This document shows, one piece after another, positions 43,661-52,717 of a DNA stretch of 64,000 nucleotides (position 1 is its first letter; every line of letters starts with the position of its first letter). Position numbers and translations under genes: made by a program. Below the pieces are notes generated by a model. It was not told the DNA's origin. It saw only the letters and a list, made by a program, of their open reading frames with translations, and ran no database searches. The DNA is from an uncultured Slackia sp. (lineage in GTDB: Bacteria > Actinomycetota > Coriobacteriia > Coriobacteriales > Eggerthellaceae). The stretch lies in contig CAKUIK010000001.1 of the NCBI GenBank assembly GCA_934661005.1, positions 62,001 to 126,000 of the forward strand, read 5' to 3'.

Positions 43661-46069
43661 CTACTGTTGCGAAGAATCGCCTTGCGGCTCAGACGCCTGC
43701 TGCGGCGCGGCCGGCTGCGGCTCTTCCTGCCTGCCAACAGGCTCAACGAGCGTGAATCCTTCGTCGGCGGGAATCTCGCCAGCGGCTTCTTTCTTCGCGA
43801 ACTCGGCCCACGTGTTGTTGAGCAACGCCTCGCATGCCGCACCGTCGACCGTTTCGCGATCGAGCAGCACTTCGGCCATCGTGTGCATTTGGTCGGCTCG
43901 CTGCGAGAGAATCTCGTAGGCGGTATCGTGCGCCTGCTTCATGAGGCGCGCAACTTCCTCGTCGATTCGCTGAGCGGTTTCGGGCGAGTAGTCTTGGGTG
44001 TTGCCATAATCGCGACCCAAGAAAACCTCGTGGTTCGGCTGGCCGAACGTCTGCTGGCCAAGCGCATCGGACATGCCATAATTCACGACCATCTGACGAG
44101 CCATTTTCGTGGCGCGCTCCAGGTCGTTGCTGGCACCGGTCGTGATGTCGCCGCAGAAGATTTCTTCAGCAACGCGACCACCCAAGAACACGGCGAGCTC
44201 GTCGTACATCTCGTTGCGGCTCACGAGGAACTTGTCCTCGTCGGGAATTGACATGGTGTAGCCCAACGCGCGGCCGCGCGGCACGATGGTGATCTTATGC
44301 ACCGGATCGGCATTCGGCAGCAAGTGGCCAACCAACGCATGGCCCGACTCATGGAATGCGATGGTGCGACGAGTTTTCTCGTTCATCACGCGATTCTTGC
44401 GCTCGGGACCAGCCATCAGGCGTTCCATGGATTCGTTGACCTCGGCCATGGAGATGTGCGACTTGTTGCGGCGAGCGGTGAGCAGAGCGGCCTCGTTCAT
44501 GAGGTTCATGAGGTCGGCACCGGTCATGCCGCTCGTAAGCTTCGCGATGCGCGGCAGGTCGACGTCGGGGCCAATGGGCTTGTTCTTCGCATGCACCTCG
44601 AGAATCTTCTCGCGGCCGCGAACGTCGGGCGCATCAACCACGATTTGGCGGTCGAAACGGCCCGGGCGAAGCAGCGCCGGGTCCAAAACGTCAACGCGGT
44701 TGGTTGCGGCGATAAGCACCACGGCATCGTTTTTCTCGAAGCCGTCCATCTCGACGAGCAGCTGGTTCAGCGTTTGCTCGCGCTCGTCGTGGCCGCCGCC
44801 CAAGCCAGCGCCACGCTGGCGGCCGACAGCGTCGATCTCGTCGATAAAGATGATCGACGGAGCCGATTCCTTGGCATGCTTGAACAAGTCACGCACGCGG
44901 CTCGCGCCAACGCCCACGAACATTTCGACGAATTCAGAACCCGAAATGCTGAAGAACGGCACCTGGGCCTCGCCCGCAACGGCACGTGCGAGCAGCGTTT
45001 TGCCCGTGCCCGGAGGGCCTACGAGCAAGCAGCCACGCGGGATTTTCGCGCCGAGGTCTTGGTACTTCTTCGGGTTCACGAGGAAGTCTTTGATTTCCTG
45101 AAGCTCCTCGACCGCCTCGTCTTCGCCGGCGACGTCGTCGAAGCGCACATCGGGGTGCTCCTGGGTGTATTCCTTCGCCTTCGCCTTGCCAAACGACATT
45201 TGCGAATTGTTCGCCTTGTTCATTTGGGCGAAGAAGAAAACCATGAGGCCGATGAGGAGCAGCGTGGGCAGCAGGCTCATAAGGAAGTCGCCCATGCCGT
45301 CGGGCAGTTTCACCTGATACTCAACGTCGGGGTGGCTCTTCAGAAGCTGCATGAGCGAATCTTGGCCCACGTAGGTGGAAGTGTACTTGCGCGGGGTGCC
45401 TACGCTTTTCGCGTCGAGGTTGGTGGTTTCAACCGTGGGCGCATCGGTGCCGAGCACGCCTTGGACCTGCGCATTCAGCGCGCCAATGGCGTTGTTGTAC
45501 GCGTCAGACGCCGTGGAGCCAGCGGTTGCCGCCGGGTAATAGGTGCCCGTGACGGTGTAGCTGCCAGCATCGTAGACCACGTTCTGCACGCGATCCTGCT
45601 CAACGGCCTGCACGAATTCCGAAGTGATGAGCGTGTCGGTTTCTGCGCCATTCATCATCGTCATCATTTGGCTGCCGATGAACATCGCCACAACAAAGAA
45701 CAAAATGGCCGAAATGATGCTCACGCGCTGCGGCGGACGAGACATCATCTGCTTGGCATCTTTAGGGTCGATGTTGAACATCGAGGAGCCGCGCTGACCC
45801 TGGAACTGTTGGCCCTGAGGGCCTTGCCCCTGCTGGGGAGCCTGACCATACGGGTTTTGAGGCTGACCCTGCTGCGGCATATTCCCATAGGGGTTTTGCT
45901 GCGGCTGCTGGCCCTGCTGCGGAGCCTGGCCGTAAGGGCTTTGAGGCTGGCCCTGCGGCTGTTGCGGCTGTTGCGGCTGTTGCGGCTGTTGCGGCTGCGG
46001 CTGGCTTTCGGGAGCCGAAGGCGCAGGCTGCTGCGTTTGGTTGTCGTTTTGCTGGTGTGTTTCGCTCAT
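43661..46069 (-). CDS. ftsH: ATP-dependent zinc metalloprotease FtsH with Gln/Pro-rich N-terminal tail
   Basis: About 802 residues from the ATG at 46069 (AAGGA 5 nt upstream). A ~110-residue cytosolic N-terminal tail of Gln, Pro and Gly is added before TM1 (~116-139). The extracytoplasmic domain, TM2 and the AAA domain follow: [16 protein letters not shown] (Walker A), [15 protein letters not shown] (Walker B), and the SRH arginines in [18 protein letters not shown]. The M41 zinc site is HESGH. Another Gln/Pro-rich end closes the protein. It degrades membrane and some soluble proteins. Its ATG overlaps the hpt stop (TAATG), so it is translationally coupled to hpt. Confidence 0.96.
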   Translation of the reverse strand: MSETHQQNDNQTQQPAPSAPESQPQPQQPQQPQQPQQPQGQPQSPYGQAPQQGQQPQQNPYGNMPQQGQPQNPYGQAPQQGQGPQGQQFQGQRGSSMFNIDPKDAKQMMSRPPQRVSIISAILFFVVAMFIGSQMMTMMNGAETDTLITSEFVQAVEQDRVQNVVYDAGSYTVTGTYYPAATAGSTASDAYNNAIGALNAQVQGVLGTDAPTVETTNLDAKSVGTPRKYTSTYVGQDSLMQLLKSHPDVEYQVKLPDGMGDFLMSLLPTLLLIGLMVFFFAQMNKANNSQMSFGKAKAKEYTQEHPDVRFDDVAGEDEAVEELQEIKDFLVNPKKYQDLGAKIPRGCLLVGPPGTGKTLLARAVAGEAQVPFFSISGSEFVEMFVGVGASRVRDLFKHAKESAPSIIFIDEIDAVGRQRGAGLGGGHDEREQTLNQLLVEMDGFEKNDAVVLIAATNRVDVLDPALLRPGRFDRQIVVDAPDVRGREKILEVHAKNKPIGPDVDLPRIAKLTSGMTGADLMNLMNEAALLTARRNKSHISMAEVNESMERLMAGPERKNRVMNEKTRRTIAFHESGHALVGHLLPNADPVHKITIVPRGRALGYTMSIPDEDKFLVSRNEMYDELAVFLGGRVAEEIFCGDITTGASNDLERATKMARQMVVNYGMSDALGQQTFGQPNHEVFLGRDYGNTQDYSPETAQRIDEEVARLMKQAHDTAYEILSQRADQMHTMAEVLLDRETVDGAACEALLNNTWAEFAKKEAAGEIPADEGFTLVEPVGRQEEPQPAAPQQASEPQGDSSQQ
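45955..45999 (-). repeat. 9-bp tandem repeat in ftsH
   Basis: Unit GCGGCTGTT is repeated about four times exactly (45955-45990) plus a degenerate copy, coding Pro-Gln-Gln units of the N-terminal tail. It is likely to vary in copy number between strains. Confidence 0.8.
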
Positions 46070-46686
46070 TATTTTCCTTGGTACACTTCCGGCTTCAGAA
46101 TGCCGATGTAGGGCAGGTTGCGATAACGCTCGGCATAGTCGAGGCCGTATCCAACGATGAAGGCGTCGGGGCATTCAAAGCCCACGTACTTGCAGTCGAT
46201 GTCGGCCTGCTCGGGGTTTTGCTTCTTCAAAAGCGCCGCGACGGTAATCGATGCGGGATTGCGCGATTCGAGCACGCGAAGCAAATACTTCAGCGTAAGG
46301 CCCGAGTCGAGAATGTCTTCCGCAATAATGACGTGGCGGCCTTCAATATTCGACGTGAGATCTTTCAGAATGCGCACGACGCCAGAGCTTTTCGTGCCCG
46401 TTCCGTAGGACGACACTGCCATGTAGTCCATCTCGAAAGGAAGATTGATCTGACGCGCGAGGTCGGACATGTAAATGGCGGCGCCACGAAGCACGCTCAC
46501 CATAAGAATCGCGGGATCGCCGTGCGGCGTTTCCGCGAAAGCCACATCGCGGTAATCTTCGGTGATTTGCTGGCCGATTTGCGCCACTCGCTCGTGAATC
46601 GCTTGTTCGCTATAGAGAATTTCCTCGACATCGGCGTCACCAAACGTGACGCTTGAGCATGCAGCGGTTGAAGCCATTTCGGCCAT
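46069..46686 (-). CDS. hpt: Hypoxanthine phosphoribosyltransferase
   Basis: 205 residues from the ATG at 46686, with GAGAGGG 4 nt upstream. The type-I PRTase PRPP loop is VIIAEDILDSGLTLKYL (~115-131), with SVLRGAAIYMSDLARQI and YVGFECPDAFIVGYGLDYAERYRNLPYIG (split) as the Hpt-specific parts. It salvages hypoxanthine and guanine. The hpt-ftsH pair is conserved in many Gram-positives; the usual upstream tilS is absent here. Confidence 0.94.
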   Translation of the reverse strand: MAEMASTAACSSVTFGDADVEEILYSEQAIHERVAQIGQQITEDYRDVAFAETPHGDPAILMVSVLRGAAIYMSDLARQINLPFEMDYMAVSSYGTGTKSSGVVRILKDLTSNIEGRHVIIAEDILDSGLTLKYLLRVLESRNPASITVAALLKKQNPEQADIDCKYVGFECPDAFIVGYGLDYAERYRNLPYIGILKPEVYQGK

Positions 46687-46802
46687 GACACCCTCTCTTT
46701 CGGTTGAGACCTGAAAGTGCAGTTTAGCATCCATAAACAAAGCGCCAGCAACGATAGCGTAACGGCGCATCGAAAAACACGATATCACAACGTCGCAAGC
46801 AC

Positions 46803-46836
46803 CAAAAAGGCCCGCCGCGTCGAGCGGCAGGCCTTT
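46803..46836 (-). terminator. Terminator before hpt
   Basis: AAAGGCC-c-GCCGC pairs with GCGGC-a-GGCCTTT, followed on the minus strand by TTTTTGG. It ends the 46871-47380 gene. Confidence 0.8.
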
Positions 46837-46870
46837 GGGCGCTCTTTGCAAAGCATGCGCCAAATAATGG

Positions 46871-47380
46871 CTAGTAGTACGAGTAGTACGAAGGTCCGTA
46901 GGTCAACGCCGAGCATGCAGCCACGCCAAACAAGACGAAGAACAGCACCCAGATGACGAACGTTGCCAAAAATCCGATGAGCGAGAATTTAACTGCTTCG
47001 GATTTCGCCTGGGGGAAATTGCTCTGGTTCGTGAGCCATGCGAGCAAAATGGCGATGGGGCCCAGGAAGAAGCCGCACACGGCCCAACCGAATTTCATGC
47101 CGCCTGTGAGGTAGAGCAGAGGCATGCCGGGCATGTTCTGAGGAACGCCCTGGGGCTGCTGGGGCTGCTGCGCAGGGGCGCCATAGAACGGAGCCTGGCC
47201 CGATGGCTGCTGCGGCTGCGAAGCATTCGCGTACGGGTTGCCAGCAGGGGGAACCTGACCCGCAGATTGCGGCGGGGTCGGCATGCCCTGCAGCGGCGGA
47301 ACCGTCGCGGGCTGAGCGGGGGCGGCGGGCTTTTCGGCAGCGGCGTCTTCCGCGCGCTTGGTGTTCTCGAATTCGGTCAT
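46871..47380 (-). CDS. Small membrane protein with Pro/Gln-rich N-terminus (unknown function)
   Basis: 169 residues; GAGGATGCC precedes the ATG. Residues 1-95 are Pro, Ala and Gln-rich ([16 protein letters not shown]), similar in composition to the FtsH tail next door. Two membrane helices follow (about 98-115 and 133-155) and a Tyr-rich end (YGPSYYSYY). The helix pair resembles TM2/DUF4190-type small proteins, but I cannot name a function. It stands alone between terminators. Confidence 0.65.
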   Translation of the reverse strand: MTEFENTKRAEDAAAEKPAAPAQPATVPPLQGMPTPPQSAGQVPPAGNPYANASQPQQPSGQAPFYGAPAQQPQQPQGVPQNMPGMPLLYLTGGMKFGWAVCGFFLGPIAILLAWLTNQSNFPQAKSEAVKFSLIGFLATFVIWVLFFVLFGVAACSALTYGPSYYSYY

Positions 47381-47509
47381 GGCATCCTCAATCCGTAAGA
47401 AGCTTTCGTTGACTCCATTATACGCACGAACTCAAATGGCGCGGCGCAAACAAACGACCGAAACGGACTCTTGGCCATGCGGTTACGGAACCGTTGAATA
47501 CATGAACCG

Positions 47510-47716
47510 TTATGCCATTTCCGCTTCGTAGCCCGCATCCACCACGGCATCGACGAGCTGGGCATCGGCAACATCTTCAGCGAGCTGAACGGTCGCCTTC
47601 TTGCCATCGAGGTCGACGTCGGCGCTCATAACGCCCGCAACGCCCTCGAGCGCCTTTTTCACGTGGGCAACGCAGTGCTGGCACATCATGCCTTCGACAT
47701 GCAGGGTCTTTTCCAT
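47510..47716 (-). CDS. copZ: Internal start: CopZ-like copper chaperone within copA
   Basis: In the copA frame the codon at 47716 is ATG, preceded by GAAAGGA about 8 nt upstream. From there the protein is exactly 68 residues (MEKTLHVEGMMCQHC...), the normal length of free CopZ with the metal motif M-x-C-x2-C. This suggests an ancestral copA-copZ pair fused by loss of the copA stop, with the chaperone still made on its own. Independent translation is inference. Confidence 0.6.
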   Translation of the reverse strand: MEKTLHVEGMMCQHCVAHVKKALEGVAGVMSADVDLDGKKATVQLAEDVADAQLVDAVVDAGYEAEMA

Positions 47717-50155
47717 GGTGGGTTCCTTTCTTTCGGGGGTATTCTGAATGCCTTCAGGCAGTTCATACGCAATTTCGCGAACGGTCACTTCGTCTTCAGG
47801 AAGAGCGCGTCGCGACGCTTCTTCTTGCGCGCGTTCCGAAAAACGAGGCTTCCACGTGCGCAGACGCAAGGCATTGCTCACTACGCACAGCGAGCTTAAG
47901 CTCATGGCTGCCGCGGCAATCATGGGATTGAGCGTAAGGCCCGCCCATGAAAACGCGCCCGCTGCAACGGGAATGCAAATCGCATTGTAGATAAGCGCCC
48001 AGAACAGGTTCTGTTTGATAGTGCGCATGGTTGCCCGCGAGAGCTGAATGGCCGCTGGCACATCGAGCAGGTCGCTTCTCATGAGCACCATATCGGCCGA
48101 CTCGATGGCAATATCGGTACCCGCGCCAATGGCAATGCCCACATTCGCTCGAGCGAGCGCCGGCGCGTCGTTGATGCCATCGCCGACCATCGCCACGGCG
48201 CCCTCGCCAGACAGGCGCGCGACTTCGCGCTCTTTGCCTTCGGGCAAAACGCCGGCGACGACCTCGTCCACGCCGCACACACGCTGGATGGCGTGCGCGG
48301 TGCGCTCATTATCGCCCGTAAGCATAACCGTGCGCACGCCCATATCGCGAAGCTCCGATACAGCGGCCGCGCTCGTAGGCTTCACGGTATCGGCCACGGC
48401 AATAACGCCCAGCACGCCAGCGCCCACTGCCAAAAACAGAGGGGTTTTGCCTTCGTCGGCCAGACGTTCGGCCTCATGCTCGAATTCGCCCAAACACACG
48501 CCGTGCTGCTGCATGAGCTGGGCGTTTCCCATTACGCATACCGTGCCGCCGCACACGCCCGCAACGCCACCGCCGGGAATTTGCCGAAAATCGCTCGCCT
48601 CTTCAATACGAAGCCCCAGGCGCTGCGCGCACGAAACGACCGCGCGACCGAGCGGATGCTCCGATTTCTTTTCCACCGACACCGCGACGCGCAACAACTC
48701 ATGCGCCTCTATTCCGGTAGCGCACAAAACGTCGGTAACCTCGGGCTCGCCTTTGGTGATGGTGCCCGTTTTGTCGAGCACGACGGTTTTCACGTCATGG
48801 GCGGTTTGCAGCGCCTCGGCCGTTTTCGCCAAAATGCCGGCGCGCGCGCCGCGGCCCGTGCCCACCATAATGGCGCACGGCGTTGCCAGGCCGAGCGCGC
48901 ACGGACAGCTAATCACGAGCACCGAAACCGCATGGGTAAGCGAGGTGGACACATCGCCCGATGCAAACATCCACACGACAAACGTCACAAGGGCAATACC
49001 GATAACCGCGGGCACGAAAATGCCGCTGATTTTGTCGGCGAGCTTCTCGATGGGAGCTTTGGTCGAAGTCGCTTCGTCGACCATGCGAATGATGCCCGCG
49101 AGCGCCGTGTCGTCGCCCACGCGGTTGACGCGCATGGCGAACCAGCCCGTTTTCGAGATGGTCGCGCCAATCACGCCATCGCCTGGCTGCTTTTCCACGG
49201 GAACGCTTTCGCCCGTAAGCGCCGATTCGTCAACGGCGGCCGAGCCTTCGATGATCGTGCCGTCGAGCGGCACGGCTTGGCCCGCACGCACCACGAGCAC
49301 GTCGCCAACCCGCACCTGCTCAAGCGGTACCTCGACCTCGGCCGTGCCCTCACGCCGCGTTGCGACTTTGGGCGAAAGGTCGAGCAGCGAAGAAATGGCG
49401 TCGGTCGTTTTGCCCTTCGCACGCGCTTCGAAATATTTGCCCAGCGTGATGAGCGTCAAAATCATGCCGGCCGATTCGAAGTACAAATCCATCACGGCCA
49501 TATGCGCCGCATCGATATCACCCGCACCCATCCCAATGCCAATGCGGTAAATGGCGGCGATGCCATACGCGGTCGACGCCGTAGCGCCGAGCGCGATAAG
49601 CGAATCCATATTGGGGGAGCCGTGCATAAGGCTTTTGAACCCGCCGCTGAAGTATTTGAAGTTCACCGCGATAACGGGAATGAGCAGCAAGAACTGCGTA
49701 AAGGCGAACGTAATCATGTTCTCGTGCCCCAAGAAGAACGCAGGCAGCGGCCACGAGAACATGTGCCCCATGGACAGATAGAACAGAGGAATCGTGAACA
49801 CGAACGACACAATGAGGCGACGGCGCATGACTGCTTCGGCCTCGGCGGTCTTCTTGTTGGCCGCCTCGCGCGCGGCTTTGGCAGCGGAAACGCCGCCCTG
49901 CGCCGCCGATTGCGCGCCCTCGCCCGCTGCGGCGCGCGGCTCAGCGCCGTAGCCCGCCTTGTCGATAGCAGCGCAAAGAGCTGCGTTCACCTGCGCAATT
50001 GCAGCTGGCGATTCATCGACGTAAGCAACCTCCATGCTGTTTTTCAGCAGGTTCACCGCAACTTCGGCGACGCCATCGACACCCGCTGCGGCCTTCTCGA
50101 CGCGCGCCTTGCAGGCCGCGCATGTCATTCCCGTTATATCGAACGTCTGCTTCAT
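47510..50155 (-). CDS. copA: Copper-translocating P1B-type ATPase CopA with C-terminal CopZ-like domain
   Basis: 881 residues. The N-terminal heavy-metal domain is ITGMTCAACKARVEKAA. P1B core motifs are intact: TGES (TGESVPVEKQ), the copper-binding SCPCALGLATPC in TM6, the phosphorylation site DKTGTITKGE, SEHPLG and GDGINDAPALA. A second heavy-metal domain (GMMCQHCVAHVKKA) is fused at the C-terminus, about residues 814-881. Fusion after the last membrane helices is unusual, and an internal ribosome-binding site allows separate production (next entry). It exports Cu(I). It is downstream of csoR and the CsoR operator. Confidence 0.95.
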   Translation of the reverse strand: MKQTFDITGMTCAACKARVEKAAAGVDGVAEVAVNLLKNSMEVAYVDESPAAIAQVNAALCAAIDKAGYGAEPRAAAGEGAQSAAQGGVSAAKAAREAANKKTAEAEAVMRRRLIVSFVFTIPLFYLSMGHMFSWPLPAFFLGHENMITFAFTQFLLLIPVIAVNFKYFSGGFKSLMHGSPNMDSLIALGATASTAYGIAAIYRIGIGMGAGDIDAAHMAVMDLYFESAGMILTLITLGKYFEARAKGKTTDAISSLLDLSPKVATRREGTAEVEVPLEQVRVGDVLVVRAGQAVPLDGTIIEGSAAVDESALTGESVPVEKQPGDGVIGATISKTGWFAMRVNRVGDDTALAGIIRMVDEATSTKAPIEKLADKISGIFVPAVIGIALVTFVVWMFASGDVSTSLTHAVSVLVISCPCALGLATPCAIMVGTGRGARAGILAKTAEALQTAHDVKTVVLDKTGTITKGEPEVTDVLCATGIEAHELLRVAVSVEKKSEHPLGRAVVSCAQRLGLRIEEASDFRQIPGGGVAGVCGGTVCVMGNAQLMQQHGVCLGEFEHEAERLADEGKTPLFLAVGAGVLGVIAVADTVKPTSAAAVSELRDMGVRTVMLTGDNERTAHAIQRVCGVDEVVAGVLPEGKEREVARLSGEGAVAMVGDGINDAPALARANVGIAIGAGTDIAIESADMVLMRSDLLDVPAAIQLSRATMRTIKQNLFWALIYNAICIPVAAGAFSWAGLTLNPMIAAAAMSLSSLCVVSNALRLRTWKPRFSERAQEEASRRALPEDEVTVREIAYELPEGIQNTPERKEPTMEKTLHVEGMMCQHCVAHVKKALEGVAGVMSADVDLDGKKATVQLAEDVADAQLVDAVVDAGYEAEMA

Positions 50156-50312
50156 ATTTGCTCCCAGTCAGCACGCCCTCGCGGGCATCTTGCCTTTCAG
50201 AACCTGCCCACCCTCAGTCACGGCCACAAGGCCGCTCCTCTCGGGCAGGCGGATCCTTCAAGGCAATCTGCACCACGAGGCCGCGCTTAATTTCATCGGT
50301 TGGCTCTTTGCC

Positions 50313-50621
50313 CTACATGAACTTCTTGATGAGTCGCATGGCCTCGTCCACCACCTCAACGTTGCCGGCACGCACCTGCTCGACCACGCATGTTTCCATG
50401 TGGTCTTGCAAGACGATCTCGGCGATGCGATGCACGGCCGATTCCGCTGCAGCGAGCTGCACGAGCACATCGCCGCAGTAGCGATTATCGGCAATCATGT
50501 CTTTCACGCCGTTGAGCTGGCCAATCGCCCGATTCAAACGCTTGGTCAAATCACGCTGCATCTCATCGGCGCGCTCGGTTTCTTTATGCCGGCACGCACA
50601 GCACGGCTTCTCTTCAGTCAT
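50313..50621 (-). CDS. csoR: Copper-sensing repressor CsoR
   Basis: 102 residues from the ATG at 50621. DUF156 family: an all-helical tetramer former with the Cu(I) ligand set Cys-His-Cys, seen as NRYCGDVL (first Cys), then DHMETCVVE (His and second Cys, spaced H-x3-C). It carries a Cys-rich N-terminus (CCAC) not needed for the fold. A palindromic operator lies 84 nt upstream. It should repress csoR and copA until copper binds. Confidence 0.94.
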   Translation of the reverse strand: MTEEKPCCACRHKETERADEMQRDLTKRLNRAIGQLNGVKDMIADNRYCGDVLVQLAAAESAVHRIAEIVLQDHMETCVVEQVRAGNVEVVDEAMRLIKKFM

Positions 50622-50704
50622 GGCAACTCCGCTCTTTAAAATGCGCGCACGCAAGCTCGGGGCGACAAACCCACCTCCCCGTCATGCAATGCGCAACCCG
50701 CATT

Positions 50705-50725
50705 ATATACCCCCCTGGGGTATAT
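50705..50725 (-). promoter_or_regulatory. CsoR operator
   Basis: The dyad ATATACCCC-CCT-GGGGTATAT is the classical CsoR/RcnR-family site (TACCCC...GGGGTA) and overlaps the csoR promoter region. Confidence 0.9.
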
Positions 50726-50791
50726 GCAAGCAAAAGTTAACCTTAGCTTCAGAGCTCAATCATGTCTTGAGCAAAACCGGACCAACAGGCA

Positions 50792-50823
50792 AAGCCCCGC
50801 CCGAACAAAGCCGAGCGGGGCTT
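50792..50823 (-). terminator. Terminator after the first flavoprotein
   Basis: AAGCCCCGC (50792-50800) and GCGGGGCTT (50815-50823) form the stem; a short T-containing tail follows on the minus strand. Confidence 0.7.
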
Positions 50824-50895
50824 ACATTGCTTTTGCATTCGACCTTATGGGAGGGACTGCCGCATGCAAAGCGATACGAGTTGTTTAGTCGACGA

Positions 50896-52506
50896 TTATT
50901 TGGAACCGAGCATCTTACCCACGACGTAGCCCTGAGTATGGCAACGACCAAGGGAAAGTCCGGGCAAATCCATGGGGTAGTCGGGGCTGCCGAAGAAGTT
51001 ACCGGCACAGTTGCCGATGGAGTACAGACCCTCGATAGGATTGCCGTCCTTGTCGAGCACTTGCATCTCGCCATTGACGTTCACGCCATGAACGATGGTG
51101 GACAGGCGAATGTGACGATGGATGCCGTAGAAGGGGGCCTGCTTAATGGGCTTCAGCCACTTGGCAGGCTTGCCCATATCTTCGTCAACGCCAGCTTCAA
51201 CGAGCTCGTTATAGCGAGCAACCGTCTTCACGAACGCGTCCACGTCGGTAAGACCAAGCTTCTCGCCAAGCTCCTCGATGGTATCGGCCTTGAAAGTCGC
51301 AGCCAAATCGGGGTACACGCCCGTCTTCTCGCCCGGCTCTTCGGGCATGTACGCCTTAATAGCCTCGGGGTCATAGAGCTTGCCCGGCCAGTCAGCGCAG
51401 TCGGTCATATAGTTCGAGTCGAACACCTGCGTGTAATAGCCGTTGTCTTCCTCGCTCGTGAGGAAGTTACCGTTGTAGGCCATGGCGCTGCGTGCTTCAT
51501 TGCAGAAGCGAGTACCGTCATTTTTCACGGTCAGGAACGGCATGTCGGCCATAGAACCCGGACCCGCATCGAAGTCGTGCTGCACCTTGGAGCCGCATAC
51601 GCTCTCCATGCGGCCACCAGCCCATACCATCATCTTCTGACCGTCGCCTGTCTTATTGGTCTCTTTACGATCGAGATGCGCCATATCGGGGTTATAGTAG
51701 GCCATCATTTCATCGTCATTGGTATAGTCGCCCGTTGCGACAACGACACCGTTTTTCGCATTGAATTGCACATAGTCGCTGCCGTCTTTGCAAATGACGC
51801 CCACAACCTTATCGCCGTCTTTCACGAGCTGCTCCGCGGGGCAGGAATAGAAAATTTCCAAGCCGTCTTTGCCGTTGTAGTAATCGCACAAATCGCGCAT
51901 GCCGCTACCGGTGTTGTAGGGCTTCGGGCCAAAATCGAATGCGAAATAGGAAACAGGCTGCTCGTCAATAACCGAGATGTTGCTCGTCCATTTCTTGGTG
52001 GTGTCGACGACTTGGCAGCCAGCTTCGGTCGCCTTGTCCCACAACCAATGCAGAGCTTCGCCGGAATTGTTCGCCCACAGCTCAAGCTGGTCGCGGTGCG
52101 AACGCCACGCGCACTGCTCGGTGAGCCACGACATCACAGCCGCCTTGCCAGCGGCGCTCGTGGAGGCCTCGAGCGAATCGCACGTATTGCCCTGAGAAAC
52201 CGCCTGGCTCTCTTTCTGAATAAGTGCGACTTTTGCGCCTGCGTCGGCGGCGGCCAACGCGCACGGCACGCCTGCGGCGCCCGCGCCAATTACGACCACG
52301 TCGAATTCCTTGGTTTCCTTAACATCTTTAATAGCTTCGGGGGCCTGGAAGAAGCTCGGCAAGCCATCGGCATCCTTGGAAGCAGCGGCCGAAGAGCCCT
52401 TTGACGATCCGCCCGACGGGGCGCAGCCCGCGAGCATGCCCGCACCAGCTGCACCAACAGCTGCGATACCGCCGAATTTAAACAAATCGCGACGTGAAAG
52501 TTCCAT
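50896..52506 (-). CDS. Tat-exported FAD-binding flavoprotein (fumarate-reductase-like), lipoprotein
   Basis: 536 residues from the ATG at 52506 (AGGAGGG 5 nt upstream). The signal has the twin-arginine motif SRRDLFKFGG and a lipobox LAGC. FAD domain starts at VVVIGAGAAGVPCALAAADAGAKVALIQKE (split, ~70-100), and YSIGNCAGNFFG matches the C-terminal FAD contact. The reductase-type active-site region is NGVVVATGDYTNDDEM and QHDFDAGPGSM. It is a soluble-type fumarate/urocanate/other enoate reductase subfamily acting outside the membrane; no heme domain is present, so an external electron donor is required. The acceptor is unknown. It is divergent from a membrane-LuxR regulator. Confidence 0.88.
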   Translation of the reverse strand: MELSRRDLFKFGGIAAVGAAGAGMLAGCAPSGGSSKGSSAAASKDADGLPSFFQAPEAIKDVKETKEFDVVVIGAGAAGVPCALAAADAGAKVALIQKESQAVSQGNTCDSLEASTSAAGKAAVMSWLTEQCAWRSHRDQLELWANNSGEALHWLWDKATEAGCQVVDTTKKWTSNISVIDEQPVSYFAFDFGPKPYNTGSGMRDLCDYYNGKDGLEIFYSCPAEQLVKDGDKVVGVICKDGSDYVQFNAKNGVVVATGDYTNDDEMMAYYNPDMAHLDRKETNKTGDGQKMMVWAGGRMESVCGSKVQHDFDAGPGSMADMPFLTVKNDGTRFCNEARSAMAYNGNFLTSEEDNGYYTQVFDSNYMTDCADWPGKLYDPEAIKAYMPEEPGEKTGVYPDLAATFKADTIEELGEKLGLTDVDAFVKTVARYNELVEAGVDEDMGKPAKWLKPIKQAPFYGIHRHIRLSTIVHGVNVNGEMQVLDKDGNPIEGLYSIGNCAGNFFGSPDYPMDLPGLSLGRCHTQGYVVGKMLGSK

Positions 52507-52634
52507 GATATCCCTCCTGTTGTTTCTCGTTGGCAGCCCACCCTCGTTCGAGAAGGCCGCCGTCATTCCCCTTCGGAACACCCCGAAATCTAGGCGGAAA
52601 CAGGAAGCAAAGCATCGACCGAAATCGATTTTAT

Positions 52635-52668
52635 GGGGTTATTTTTCTATAACCCCTCTATATAACCC
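52635..52668. promoter_or_regulatory. Operator between the first flavoprotein and its LuxR regulator
   Basis: GGGGTTAT (52635-52642) and ATAACCCC (52649-52656) are perfect 8-bp arms, and a third half-site ATAACCC follows at 52662-52668. The site lies in the 211-nt divergent gap, a likely binding site for the adjacent regulator. Confidence 0.6.
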
Positions 52669-52717
52669 TCGCCCGACGTGCAAAAATAGTTCTCGAACGC
52701 ACTATCGGGGAGGGATT

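Noticed and set aside
45955..45999. CRISPR-like repeats
   Set aside because: The 9-bp units are contiguous, in frame and code for Pro-Gln-Gln; there are no spacers.
46846..46862. Sigma-54-like TGGCGC-N5-TTTGC on the minus strand
   Set aside because: The -24 block is imperfect and initiation would fall inside the terminator before hpt.
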